Below, piece by piece: positions 24,737 to 33,310 of a stretch of DNA of 64,000 nt (position 1 is its first letter; every line of letters begins with the position of its first letter). Both the position numbers and the translations under genes were made by a program. The DNA comes from Cohnella sp. SGD-V74. GTDB taxonomy: Bacteria > Bacillota > Bacilli > Paenibacillales > Paenibacillaceae. The stretch covers positions 62,001-126,000 of the forward strand of contig NZ_PVYW01000008.1 of assembly GCF_003001675.1 (NCBI RefSeq). The letters are read 5' to 3'. The notes beneath the pieces are model-generated. The model had not been told where the DNA came from. It ran no database searches and saw only the letters and a list, made by a program, of their open reading frames with translations.

Positions 24737-26226
24737 GCTATCTGCTTACCGTAGATCAGAGCACGGCCGGCACGAAAGCGGTGCTGATCGACCGGGAAGG
24801 GCGCATCCGGCATCGCTGCTCGCTCGCGCATCGGCAGATCTATCCGCGGGACGGCTGGGTGGAACATGATCCGCTTGAACTGTATGATAACGTTAAAGGC
24901 GCCATTCGCGGAGTCATGGAGAACGCCGGCATCGGCCCGGAAGCCGTCGCGGCGCTGACGATTACGAATCAGCGCGAGACGGCGCTGATCTGGGACCGCG
25001 AGACCGGCCTGCCGATCGCCAATGCGATCGTCTGGCAGTGCCGGCGCTCCGCCGATTGGTGCGAGCGAATGAAGCGGGAAGGGCTGGAGCCGCTGGTCGC
25101 GGCGAAGACCGGCCTGCCGCTGGACCCTTATTTCTCGGCAGGAAAATGGAGCTGGCTGCTGGAGCATGCGTCGGCCGGCATTCCGATCGAGCGACTGGCC
25201 GCAGGTACGGTCGACAGCTGGCTGATCTGGAAGCTGACGGGCGGTCAAGTACATGCAACCGATTACACGAACGCGAGCCGGACGCAGCTGTTCAACATCC
25301 ATACGCTGAGATGGGATGAAGAGCTTGCGGACGCCTTCGGCATTCCGCTGTCGCTGCTGCCGGAAGTGAGGGACAGCGACGCCGCATACGGCATGACGGC
25401 CGAGCCGGAGCTGTTTCCGTCTCCGAAGCCGATCGTCGGCGTCATCGGAGATTCGCAGGCCGCGCTGTTCGGTCAGCAGTGCACGCGGCCGGGTATGGCC
25501 AAAGGGACTTACGGCACCGGAACGTCTGTGCTGATGCATACCGGAGACGAGCCGATCAAGGCGGGACACGGGCTGGTGACGGCGGTGGCCTGGGGAATCG
25601 GCGGCCGGGTGGAATACGCGCTGGAGGGCGTAATTCGCTCGACCGGGGACTGTCTGAATTGGGTACGCAACGAACTCGGCTTGTTCCGGGATTACGCCGA
25701 GTTGGAAGCGGCTGCAGAGGAAGTCGGCGATACGGGAGGAGTCTACCTGGTACCGGCTTTCGTCGGTCTCGGCGCTCCGCATTGGAATGCCCGAGCCCGA
25801 GCGGCCATTATCGGCCTCAATCGTTCGTCGGACCGGCGCCATCTGCTGCGCGCCGCGCTTGAGAGCATTGCCTATCAGGTGGCGGACGCGGTGCGTTTGC
25901 TGTCGGCGGAGACCGGTTTGCCGCTGCGAGAGCTGCGCGTCGACGGAGGGGCTACCGCCAACGAGCTGCTGATGCGTTTCCAGGCAGACCTGTTGGATGC
26001 GGAAGTCGTTCGTTCCGACGCGGCCGAACTGTCCGCGCTCGGTTCCGCCTACATGGGAGGGCTGGCGCTCGGATGGTGGGACCGGGACGAGTTGTTTTCA
26101 TTTTATCGCAAAAATAAAAGCTATTCGCCGAGCATGGACCCAGAGACGCGCGAGCGTCTGAACCGGGGCTGGCAAGCGGCGGTGACGGCTGTGCTTGCGG
26201 CCGAGCAAGCTTCGCGGGCAGACTGA
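24733..26226 (+). CDS. FGGY-family carbohydrate kinase (candidate apulose kinase)
   Basis: A 497-residue kinase resembling glycerol kinase. It has the N-terminal phosphate-binding loop DQSTAGTKAVLIDREG (6-21), TNQRETALIWDRETGLP, the catalytic-Asp region (VIGDSQAALFGQQC), and the second FGGY signature (GLGAPHWNARARAAIIGLNRSS, then LRVDGGATANELLMRFQADLL). ATG at 24733 overlaps the transketolase stop (ATGA). A kinase between an isomerase and a transketolase should phosphorylate a ketose; in the published non-oxidative apiose route this is apulose to apulose 4-phosphate. Glycerol kinase is the main alternative, but the operon argues against it. Confidence 0.9.
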   Translation: MSYLLTVDQSTAGTKAVLIDREGRIRHRCSLAHRQIYPRDGWVEHDPLELYDNVKGAIRGVMENAGIGPEAVAALTITNQRETALIWDRETGLPIANAIVWQCRRSADWCERMKREGLEPLVAAKTGLPLDPYFSAGKWSWLLEHASAGIPIERLAAGTVDSWLIWKLTGGQVHATDYTNASRTQLFNIHTLRWDEELADAFGIPLSLLPEVRDSDAAYGMTAEPELFPSPKPIVGVIGDSQAALFGQQCTRPGMAKGTYGTGTSVLMHTGDEPIKAGHGLVTAVAWGIGGRVEYALEGVIRSTGDCLNWVRNELGLFRDYAELEAAAEEVGDTGGVYLVPAFVGLGAPHWNARARAAIIGLNRSSDRRHLLRAALESIAYQVADAVRLLSAETGLPLRELRVDGGATANELLMRFQADLLDAEVVRSDAAELSALGSAYMGGLALGWWDRDELFSFYRKNKSYSPSMDPETRERLNRGWQAAVTAVLAAEQASRAD

Positions 26227-26322
26227 AGCTCTGTCGGGCGGGCTGGGGCTGCGGCAGATCGCGTTCTGAGGACCGAATGCGGTCCGTCATCAAATCATCT
26301 AGAAGATATGGAGGAATCACCG

Positions 26323-29004
26323 ATGTCGTTGCGAGTCGTCCAATTAAAAACGGAATACGTCGAAAATCCGCTTGGACTAGACGAGAAGAAGCCGAGGCTC
26401 TTCTGGCGTCTGGAGTCGGAGGAGCGGGGAGCTTCGCAGAGCGCGTATCGCGTGCTGGTGGCTTCCTCGAAGGAAGCGCTGGATCGCGAAGAGGGAGATC
26501 GGTGGGATTCCGGCAAGGTGGAATCGGACCGCTCGATTCATATTGTTTACGAAGGAAAGCCGCTCGTCTCCGAAGGACGTTATTATTGGAAGGTTCAGGT
26601 TTGGGACGGGCAGGGCCGGCCGTCGGCATGGAGCGAGACGGCGTTCTGGACGATGGGGCTGCTCGATCGCGGCGAATGGAAGGCAGGGTGGATCGGCCGC
26701 AAAACGGAGCCTAACGTGGGCATGCAGCCGTCTCCGTTCGTGCGCAAGTCGTTCGCCGTCGACGGCCAAGTGGCGAGAGCGACCGTCTACGCCACGGCGC
26801 TGGGACTGTACGAGCTTCGGGTAAACGGCGAGAAGGTCGGCGATTTGTTCGCGCCGGGCTTTACCGATTACGACAAGCGGGTGCAGGTGCAGACCTACGA
26901 CGTGACGCCTCTTCTGACCGAAGGGGATAACGCGGTCGGAGCCGTACTCGGAGACGGCTGGTACTGCGGAACCGTCGGCTTCCTGGGCAGCAAGGTGTAC
27001 GGGGAGCGGCCTTTTTTCCTGCTGCAGCTTCATATTGAGTTGGCCGACGGCACCAAGCGCATCGTCGCGACGGATTCGTCCTGGCGCACGACCCGGGGGC
27101 CGCTTCTGTATTCCGACATGATCAAGGGCGAAGCGTATGACGCGCGGCTGGAGCTGGACGGCTGGGATCGGCCCGGCTACGACGATTCGGGCTGGGAGCA
27201 GCCGGATGTCCGTCCGGGCTACAACGGTCTGCTGACCGCCTCGCTTGAGCCCCCGGTGCGCATCACCCAGACGATGAGGCCGATTTCCGTGCGCCGCACG
27301 GAAGCGGGAACCTACATTTACGATATGGGACAAAATATGGTCGGCTGGACGGAAGTGAAGGTTCGCGGTGCGCGGGGACGGAAGATTACGCTGAGCCATG
27401 CCGAAATGCTCAACCCGGACGGCTCGCTGTATTTGGATAACCTGAGGGTCGCCGTACAGCAGGATCATTATATATTGAAGGGCGAAGGCCTGGAAAGCTA
27501 CGAGCCGCGCTTTACGTTCCATGGCTTCCGCTATGTCGAGCTGATCGGGTATCCCGGCGAGGCGGATCTCGATACGATCGTCGGCAAGGTCGTTCATTCC
27601 GATACGCCGCGCAACGGGCGGCTGGAGACGGACGACGAGATGGTCAACAAGCTGTATTCGAACATCGTATGGGGCCAGAGGGGCAACTTCCTGTCCGTCC
27701 CGACGGATTGCCCGCAGCGGGACGAGCGCCTCGGCTGGACCGGGGATGCTCAGATTTTTGCCCGAACGGCTTCCTACAACATGGACGTATCCCGTTTCTT
27801 CACCAAGTTTATGTGGGACATGATCGATGCGCAGCAGCCGTCGGGCGCCTTCACGGACGTGGCCCCGGACGCCGGATGGATTCGTCACAAAATGTGGAAT
27901 ACCCGGCTCAACTGGTTCGCGCCGGACAATGCGGGCTGGGGAGACGCGGGCGTCGTCATTCCTTGGACGCTGTACCTGATGTACGGGGATACCCGCATTC
28001 TGGAAACCCATTATGACGCGATGACGCGCTGGGTCGAATATTTGAAGGCCAACACGGACGGACTGGTCCGCCCGAACTACGCCAACTACGGCGACTGGCT
28101 GTCGATCGACGCCGATACGCCGAACGAGGTGCTGGCGACCGCTTACTTCGCCTACAGTACGAAGCTGCTGTCGCGCATTGCCGGAGTACTGGGCAACGCA
28201 GACGACGAATCCCGCTACGGGAAGCTGTTCGCCGATATCGCTGCCGCATTCCGCCGCGCCTTCGTCAATGAAGAGGGACGCATTCACGGTGAGACGCAAA
28301 CCGTCTACGTGCTGGCTTTGCAGTTCGGTCTTCTGGAAGGCGAGCTTCGCGACAAGGCGATCGCCCATCTCACGGCCAACATCCGCGAACGGGGCGACCG
28401 ACTGTCGACCGGCTTCCTCGGCGTCGGGTACCTGCTTCCCGCGCTGACCGACAGCGGACGGCTCGACGTCGCGTATACGCTTCTTACGCAGGAGGCTTTC
28501 CCGTCCTGGATGTATTCGATCAAGCACGGGGCGACGACGATTTGGGAGCGCTGGGACGGCTGGACCGAGCACAACGGCTTCCAGACGCCGTCGATGAACT
28601 CGTTTAACCACTACTCGCTCGGCTCCGTCGGCGAGTGGATGTTCCGCTGTATGGCGGGCATCGAGGCCGATCCCGGCCAACCGGGCTTCCGCCATACGAT
28701 CGTACGTCCGCAGCCGGGAGGAAAAATCAACGAGGCGAAGGCCGAGTATGAGTCTCTGCACGGCCTTGTAACAACCGAGTGGAAACGATCGCCTGACGGA
28801 AGCTTCCGGCTTTCTGTGCGCATTCCGGCGAACACCACGGCGACGGTAATTGTTCCGGGCGGCGGGTTCCGCGTAGACGGCCAGTCCGTCGATGAAGCGG
28901 CATCCGCGCAAGGCTGGAAGCTGGCCGACCGTACGGCAGGCGCCGCCGCGTTCGAAGTCGGTTCGGGCGAATACCTGTTCGAGAGCGTCCTTGAAAATAT
29001 CTGA
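26323..29004 (+). CDS. Alpha-L-rhamnosidase, GH78
   Basis: An 893-residue enzyme behind a GGAGG site, with no signal peptide, so it acts in the cytoplasm on imported oligosaccharides. N-terminal beta-sandwich domains (to ~400) precede the (alpha/alpha)6 barrel. The general acid is E468 in the hallmark DCPQRDERLGW, and the general base is E742 in TIWERWDGWTEHNG. A C-terminal beta-sandwich follows (QPGGKINEAKAEYESLHG). It releases terminal alpha-L-rhamnose. It lies 97 bases after the kinase gene and probably belongs to the same operon. Confidence 0.95.
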   Translation: MSLRVVQLKTEYVENPLGLDEKKPRLFWRLESEERGASQSAYRVLVASSKEALDREEGDRWDSGKVESDRSIHIVYEGKPLVSEGRYYWKVQVWDGQGRPSAWSETAFWTMGLLDRGEWKAGWIGRKTEPNVGMQPSPFVRKSFAVDGQVARATVYATALGLYELRVNGEKVGDLFAPGFTDYDKRVQVQTYDVTPLLTEGDNAVGAVLGDGWYCGTVGFLGSKVYGERPFFLLQLHIELADGTKRIVATDSSWRTTRGPLLYSDMIKGEAYDARLELDGWDRPGYDDSGWEQPDVRPGYNGLLTASLEPPVRITQTMRPISVRRTEAGTYIYDMGQNMVGWTEVKVRGARGRKITLSHAEMLNPDGSLYLDNLRVAVQQDHYILKGEGLESYEPRFTFHGFRYVELIGYPGEADLDTIVGKVVHSDTPRNGRLETDDEMVNKLYSNIVWGQRGNFLSVPTDCPQRDERLGWTGDAQIFARTASYNMDVSRFFTKFMWDMIDAQQPSGAFTDVAPDAGWIRHKMWNTRLNWFAPDNAGWGDAGVVIPWTLYLMYGDTRILETHYDAMTRWVEYLKANTDGLVRPNYANYGDWLSIDADTPNEVLATAYFAYSTKLLSRIAGVLGNADDESRYGKLFADIAAAFRRAFVNEEGRIHGETQTVYVLALQFGLLEGELRDKAIAHLTANIRERGDRLSTGFLGVGYLLPALTDSGRLDVAYTLLTQEAFPSWMYSIKHGATTIWERWDGWTEHNGFQTPSMNSFNHYSLGSVGEWMFRCMAGIEADPGQPGFRHTIVRPQPGGKINEAKAEYESLHGLVTTEWKRSPDGSFRLSVRIPANTTATVIVPGGGFRVDGQSVDEAASAQGWKLADRTAGAAAFEVGSGEYLFESVLENI

Positions 29005-29020
29005 TAAAAGGGAAGGGGAA

Positions 29021-29962
29021 ATGAAGGTGAACGCTATTTTCGAACAGTTTCCTTATCGGGTTCCGGCGAACAAACGCGTGCGCGTCATCGTCAACACCGA
29101 TGCGGCGAACGAGGCGGACGACCAGTATGCAATCGTGCAGGCGCTGCTGACGCCGAAGCTGAACATTCGCGGCTTCGTCGCAACGCATTTCGGTACGCAC
29201 CGCACGGACAAGTCGATGGAGCAGTCCTTCGACGAAATTAAGCGGATTCTCGAGCTGATGGACATGAGCGGGGATTACCCCGTTTACCGGGGCTCCGTGG
29301 GGCGGTTGGACCCCGATGCCCCGATCGTCAGCGAAGGCGCGCAATTCATCATCGACGAAGCGATGCGCGACGACGCGCAGGAGCCGCTGTTCGCAATCTT
29401 CCTCGGCGCGATTACCGACCTTGCCGCGGCCTACAAGGCCAAGCCCGAAATCGCCGGAAGGCTGACCGCCATCTGGATCGGCGCCGGCGCTTATCCGCAC
29501 GGCGGAGAGGAGTTCAATCTGGGCAACGACATCGCCGCGGCGGACCTCGTGTTCGGGTCCGACATTCCCCTCTGGCAGGTTCCGAGGGACGTCTACAAAA
29601 TGCCGCGCGTCTCGCTCGCGGAACTTGCGGTCAAGGTGAGGCCGTGGGGGGAAATCGGAGAGTATCTGTTCCGGCAGCTGGAGGAATTCAACGTGCTGCC
29701 GATTCATTCGCTGAGCTGGCCTCCCGGGGAGTCGTGGAATTTGGGCGATTCTCCGGCGGTATCCCTGCTGATCGACGATCAGAACTTCGATTACGAGCTT
29801 CGGCCCGCGCCGGAAATCGGAGAGGATATGAGCTACGCCCATTCCGGGACGCGCAGGCCGATTCGAGTGTACACAAGCGTCGACTCCCGGTTTATTCTGG
29901 AGGATCTGTACGCGAAGCTTCAGCTTTTTCACGAGTTGAAAGGTTCCGGTAGGGGCAAATAG
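29021..29962 (+). CDS. Nucleoside-hydrolase-like protein
   Basis: A 313-residue protein; the start at 29021 follows AAGGGAAGGGG, 17 bases after the rhamnosidase stop. The N-terminal metal site RVIVNTDAANEADDQYAI (about 21-38) replaces the classical DTDPGxDD of inosine-uridine hydrolases but keeps the terminal DD and an Asn/Glu pair, as in DUF1593-like relatives. Other family blocks are AIFLGAITDLAAAYK and the late acidic and Asn residues. The fold hydrolyses N-glycosidic bonds of ribofuranosides. In this operon the real substrate may be a different furanoside (inference). It is the last gene of the operon. Confidence 0.8.
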   Translation: MKVNAIFEQFPYRVPANKRVRVIVNTDAANEADDQYAIVQALLTPKLNIRGFVATHFGTHRTDKSMEQSFDEIKRILELMDMSGDYPVYRGSVGRLDPDAPIVSEGAQFIIDEAMRDDAQEPLFAIFLGAITDLAAAYKAKPEIAGRLTAIWIGAGAYPHGGEEFNLGNDIAAADLVFGSDIPLWQVPRDVYKMPRVSLAELAVKVRPWGEIGEYLFRQLEEFNVLPIHSLSWPPGESWNLGDSPAVSLLIDDQNFDYELRPAPEIGEDMSYAHSGTRRPIRVYTSVDSRFILEDLYAKLQLFHELKGSGRGK

Positions 29963-29973
29963 GAATAACGAAT

Positions 29974-30187
29974 GGGGCTGTTCCAAAAGTAAAAGAGACG
30001 TACCGAACAATTATCGATAGGTGAATGGTAATGGGCATCTATCTCCCTCCGATGCTATACGATCCTGAAATGGGAACAGTAAACCCGTTAAGAGGTAATT
30101 TCAGGACCGTATGAGGCAGTCTCCAGGAGATAGATGCCCTTCTTTTTCATCGATAATCTCGTACGTCCCTACTTATGGGACAGCCCC
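29974..30187. mobile_element. 214-bp palindromic MITE-like element
   Basis: The ends are inverted repeats: left GGGGCTGTTCCAAAAGT...GACGTAC, right the complement of GGGGCTGTCCCATAAGT...GACGTAC. Inside, GGGCATCTATCTCC (from about 30033) pairs with GGAGATAGATGCCC (to about 30139), and ATCCTGAAAT pairs with ATTTCAGGA. The whole element can fold into one long imperfect hairpin. It has no coding capacity and no clear target duplication. GGGGCTGT ends are common in non-autonomous elements of Firmicutes. It may also end transcription from both sides. Confidence 0.7.
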
Positions 30188-30234
30188 GTTCGCGTGAAGG
30201 GGCTGTGCCGTAAAGATCGAGCCCAGGCCAATAA

Positions 30235-30489
30235 GCTCGCCCGGCGCGCCTATCACTCGCCTCCAGGCCCGGCCCCGGCCGGTAAGCTCGCTCGGCGAGC
30301 TTATCACGCGCCTTCGAGCCTGGCCCCGGCTGGTAAGCTCGCCCGGCGAGCATATCACACGTCCCCGGGCTAAGCCCAGGCGAATAAGCGTGCCGGGCGA
30401 GCATATCACACGCCTCCAGACCCAGCCCAGGGCAATAAGCTCGCCCGGCACGCCTATCACACGCCTTCAGGCCCCGGGCCCAGCACCCC
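30235..30489. repeat. Five tandem 51-bp repeats, each opening with a short palindrome
   Basis: Units start at 30235, 30286, 30337, 30388 and 30439, exactly 51 bases apart, with a partial unit at about 30216-30234. The units share GCTCGCCCGGCGAGC (a perfect odd palindrome in the third unit), then TATCAC, a C/G-rich centre and AATAA or GGTAA. Sequence varies by about 20-30% between units but length does not. Because 51 is a multiple of three, both strands show open frames with 17-residue repeats. These have no start-site support, so I do not call a gene. Confidence 0.9.
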
Positions 30490-30498
30490 ACGCCGCGT

Positions 30499-31224
30499 TC
30501 ATTTCTGATATTCGCGGGGAGTCATGCCGGTCGCCTGCTTGAAGATGCGGCTGAAATAAAACGGATCGGCATAGCCGACCTGCTCGCCGACCGTTTTGAC
30601 CGGCAAGTCCTTGCGCTGCTTGAGCAGGCGCTTCGCTTCGTTGATCCGCAGCGTGGCGATGTATTTCGAAGGCGCTTCGCCGGCGTGCTTCAAGAAAATC
30701 TTGCTTAAATACGCGGAGGAGAAGTTGAACTGCTTCGCGAGCTGCTCCAGGCTGATCTCCTCGTGAAAATTTTCCCGCAAATACTGCTGAACGCGCTGTA
30801 CCGTTTTCTCGATATCGTTGGCTTCGACGATGGGCTCCTTCGACAGCTGCGCCCGAACGTCGTCCAGTACGTCCGCGAGGTCCTGCTGCTTGACCGGCTT
30901 CAGCAGATAGTGCTTGACGTTGAACTTCATCGCCTGCCGGGCATATTCGAAATCGGCGTACCCGCTGGCGATAATGACCGCGGTGCGCGGATAATATTTA
31001 TGCACTTCTTCGATCAGCTTCAGCCCGTCCATCACAGGCATGCGAATGTCCGTGATAAGCAGCTGGGGCTGCATTCGTCTGACCAGCTCCAACGCTTCCT
31101 CGCCGTGCGTGGCTTCTCCGATGACGGAGAAGCTTTGCCCGCTTTGCTCGATTTTGCGGATCAGGCCGCTGCGGATCAGATCCTCGTCCTCGGCGATCAC
31201 CGTCGAATATTTAATGTCACGCAT
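30499..31224 (-). CDS. YesN-type response regulator (REC + AraC DNA-binding domain)
   Basis: A 241-residue regulator. The receiver domain (about 5-120) has phosphoacceptor D59 in LLITDIRMPVMDG and the conserved Lys in LLKPVKQQDL. The AraC-type double HTH occupies ~140-241 (EEISLEQLAKQFNFSSAYLSKIF and VGYADPFYFSRIFK). The spacer between them is very short, so this is a compact form. It follows the sensor kinase gene by six bases and is divergent from the transporter operon at 33.3 kb, the likely target. Confidence 0.94.
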   Translation of the reverse strand: MRDIKYSTVIAEDEDLIRSGLIRKIEQSGQSFSVIGEATHGEEALELVRRMQPQLLITDIRMPVMDGLKLIEEVHKYYPRTAVIIASGYADFEYARQAMKFNVKHYLLKPVKQQDLADVLDDVRAQLSKEPIVEANDIEKTVQRVQQYLRENFHEEISLEQLAKQFNFSSAYLSKIFLKHAGEAPSKYIATLRINEAKRLLKQRKDLPVKTVGEQVGYADPFYFSRIFKQATGMTPREYQK

Positions 31225-31230
31225 GCCGAA

Positions 31231-33120
31231 TCACTCCTTGTGCAGCAGCCCTCCGATGCGCACGGACGCGCCGCCCTCCGGAAGGTTACGAACTTCGAAA
31301 ATTTTGCGCTCGCCGTAAATCAGATTCAATCTTAAATAAATGTTGAGCAGGCCCATGCCGTTCAGCTCCAGCGTCGGGAGGCTGCTTTCCTTCTCCAGCA
31401 GGGCCATCTTGTCATGAAGCTGGGCCAGCTTGTCCGGCTCGAAGCCGCCGCCATAGTCCCTCACTTCGATTTGCCAGCTGGCGTCGTCCAAGGCGCCGAC
31501 GATGTCGATCCGCCAGGGCGGAGCGTGGGAGGTGCCGAATTTAATGCTGTTTTCGACCAGCGGCTGCACGGCCAGCTTGGGCACCATCTGCGTCAGCAGC
31601 TCCTCCGGCACGTCAACTCGGTAAGTCAGCCGCTCGCCGAAGCGGATCTTATTGATTTCCAAATAATTGATCGTGTTCGTCAACTCGTCCCCCAGCGGCA
31701 CCTGCCGCTCCTTGGAGGTAATGTACCGCAGGAAGTCCGACATATGCTCGATCGTCGCGATCAGCGGCTCGTTCATCCGCTGTTCGGCCATTTCCTGAAG
31801 ATTGGCCAGCGTATTGTACAGGAAGTGCGGATTCATCTGCGACTGCAAGGCGTTGAGCTGCGCTTGCAGGCTCTGGGCCTCGGCCAGCAGCAGGTGGTCC
31901 AGCGACTGCTTCAACCGCTCGCTCATGCTCTGGAACGCGTCGTGCAGCTCGTCCAACTCGATGAAACCGCTTTTCATTTTCTGCTGGGCGATAATGTTGG
32001 ACCCGATATGCTCGAACGAGAAGTTGCGCACCGCGCGCCGAATCCGGTAGATCGGAAACGTGATCTTGTTGGCCGCATAGAAGCTGAGGCCGATGCCGAG
32101 CGCAAGAAGCACGAAGGCGGTTCCGAACAGCAAAAACGTAAATTTCCTGAGCGGCTGGAACAGGTCGCTTTCCGACGTCGTCAGAATCGTATACCAGCCC
32201 GTCGATTCGGAATAGTGCAGCGACAACAGCTGCTTCTCCCCGGTGACGGGATCGGTGAAAGGAAAGCTGCTGTACAGGTCCGCGCTCTTGTCCATAGGGG
32301 CGACCAGGCTGCGGAACGCTTCGTTCCGCTTGCCGTCGTGCTCGAACGGGTAGATGACCCCGCCGTCCCGATTAAGCACGTAAATATGGCCGTTGTACGG
32401 ATTGTTGCTTTCGAAATCGGCAGCGCTTGCAAAAATGCGGTGCGCGTACTGCTTCACTTCAATGGCCCCGATCGGCACATTGTATTCGTCGTACAGCAGC
32501 CGGTAGAGCGAGATGGAGTACTTTCCGACTGCGGAAGAATAATACTTGGACAGCTGCAAATCCAGGTTCGGATCGGAGACGAGCTTGCCGGGCTGCCGCT
32601 GCAGCAATTGCTCGATAAACGGCTTGTCCTCCGGGGCGTAGGCTTGTTCCCGGTTGTCGAAGCCGGTTCCGTAGTAACGGCCGTTAAAAGAGTACAGGTA
32701 AATTTGCTCGACCAGCCGGGAAGGTCCGATAATGGCGGTCAGTGCGTCCGTCAGCACCTTGGCGTCGTCGTTCTGCCGAATGCGCTGCTGCTGTACGGCG
32801 GAATTCGCGCCGGTATCGGGCGCCGGGGTCGTTTGGACCGTCTCGTTGCCGTCCGGCGCTCTGACTTCGGACATGTAACTGGCGAAGCGCTCTTTAACCA
32901 GATTGGAGTACATGACGTTCAGGGAAACCCGATTAAGCTGCTCGATCTGCTGAACGAGCTGGTCGCGGATCGAGACGCCGAAGCTTTCCAGCGTGCTCAT
33001 GGCCTGTCCCCTCAGCTGATTGGTCGTCCAGGAATAGAAGAAGAGAACGAACGTCGCGAATACGATCAGGATAATGGAGGAATACGTCAGGAACAAAGCT
33101 GTTTTCATACTTTTGAACAT
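31231..33120 (-). CDS. YesM-type sensor histidine kinase
   Basis: A 629-residue membrane kinase. A TM helix at ~8-30 and another at ~305-328 enclose a ~270-residue extracellular dCache-like sensor. HAMP (~330-385) and the His_kinase domain follow, with phosphoacceptor His in LQSQMNPHFLYNTLANLQ. An HATPase domain ends the protein (VENSIKFGTSH as N box, then VRDYGGGFEP and GMGLLNIYLRLNLIYG). It pairs with the YesN regulator encoded just downstream. Such pairs sense extracellular oligosaccharides, often through the cognate binding protein, and activate the adjacent CUT1 operon. Confidence 0.94.
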   Translation of the reverse strand: MFKSMKTALFLTYSSIILIVFATFVLFFYSWTTNQLRGQAMSTLESFGVSIRDQLVQQIEQLNRVSLNVMYSNLVKERFASYMSEVRAPDGNETVQTTPAPDTGANSAVQQQRIRQNDDAKVLTDALTAIIGPSRLVEQIYLYSFNGRYYGTGFDNREQAYAPEDKPFIEQLLQRQPGKLVSDPNLDLQLSKYYSSAVGKYSISLYRLLYDEYNVPIGAIEVKQYAHRIFASAADFESNNPYNGHIYVLNRDGGVIYPFEHDGKRNEAFRSLVAPMDKSADLYSSFPFTDPVTGEKQLLSLHYSESTGWYTILTTSESDLFQPLRKFTFLLFGTAFVLLALGIGLSFYAANKITFPIYRIRRAVRNFSFEHIGSNIIAQQKMKSGFIELDELHDAFQSMSERLKQSLDHLLLAEAQSLQAQLNALQSQMNPHFLYNTLANLQEMAEQRMNEPLIATIEHMSDFLRYITSKERQVPLGDELTNTINYLEINKIRFGERLTYRVDVPEELLTQMVPKLAVQPLVENSIKFGTSHAPPWRIDIVGALDDASWQIEVRDYGGGFEPDKLAQLHDKMALLEKESSLPTLELNGMGLLNIYLRLNLIYGERKIFEVRNLPEGGASVRIGGLLHKE

Positions 33121-33147
33121 GCTCTCGTACTCCTTGTTGCTAAACTG

Positions 33148-33192
33148 AACTAAACGTAGTTAAATTATACCTCAACATCTTTCGAATGTAAG
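33148..33192 (-). promoter_or_regulatory. Promoter and operator of the sensor kinase-regulator operon
   Basis: On the minus strand CTTACA (33187-33192), a 17-base spacer and TATAAT (33164-33169) form a promoter. The inverted repeat AACTA-AACG-TAGTT (33148-33161) covers the expected transcription start. The ACTAAAC word and the nearby GTTAAATTTAG (33195-33205) also occur in the LacI-regulated region at 21.3-21.4 kb, so the same LacI protein could repress here (inference). Confidence 0.6.
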
Positions 33193-33310
33193 CGGTTAAA
33201 TTTAGACAAGTTTAGGACCGATTATTCTATGGAGGAAAAAAATCAGCCCACTATACTTAAAGTATCATCCATGGATGAACTAGCCGTAAACGAACAGGGG
33301 GACTATTCGA

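Noticed and set aside
26377..28911. 844-codon minus-strand open frame
   Set aside because: Antisense shadow of the GH78 rhamnosidase gene.
30134..30491. Open frames on both strands with 17-residue repeats (for example KLARRAYH...)
   Set aside because: They come from the 51-bp repeat period being a multiple of three; no ribosome site or codon bias supports translation.
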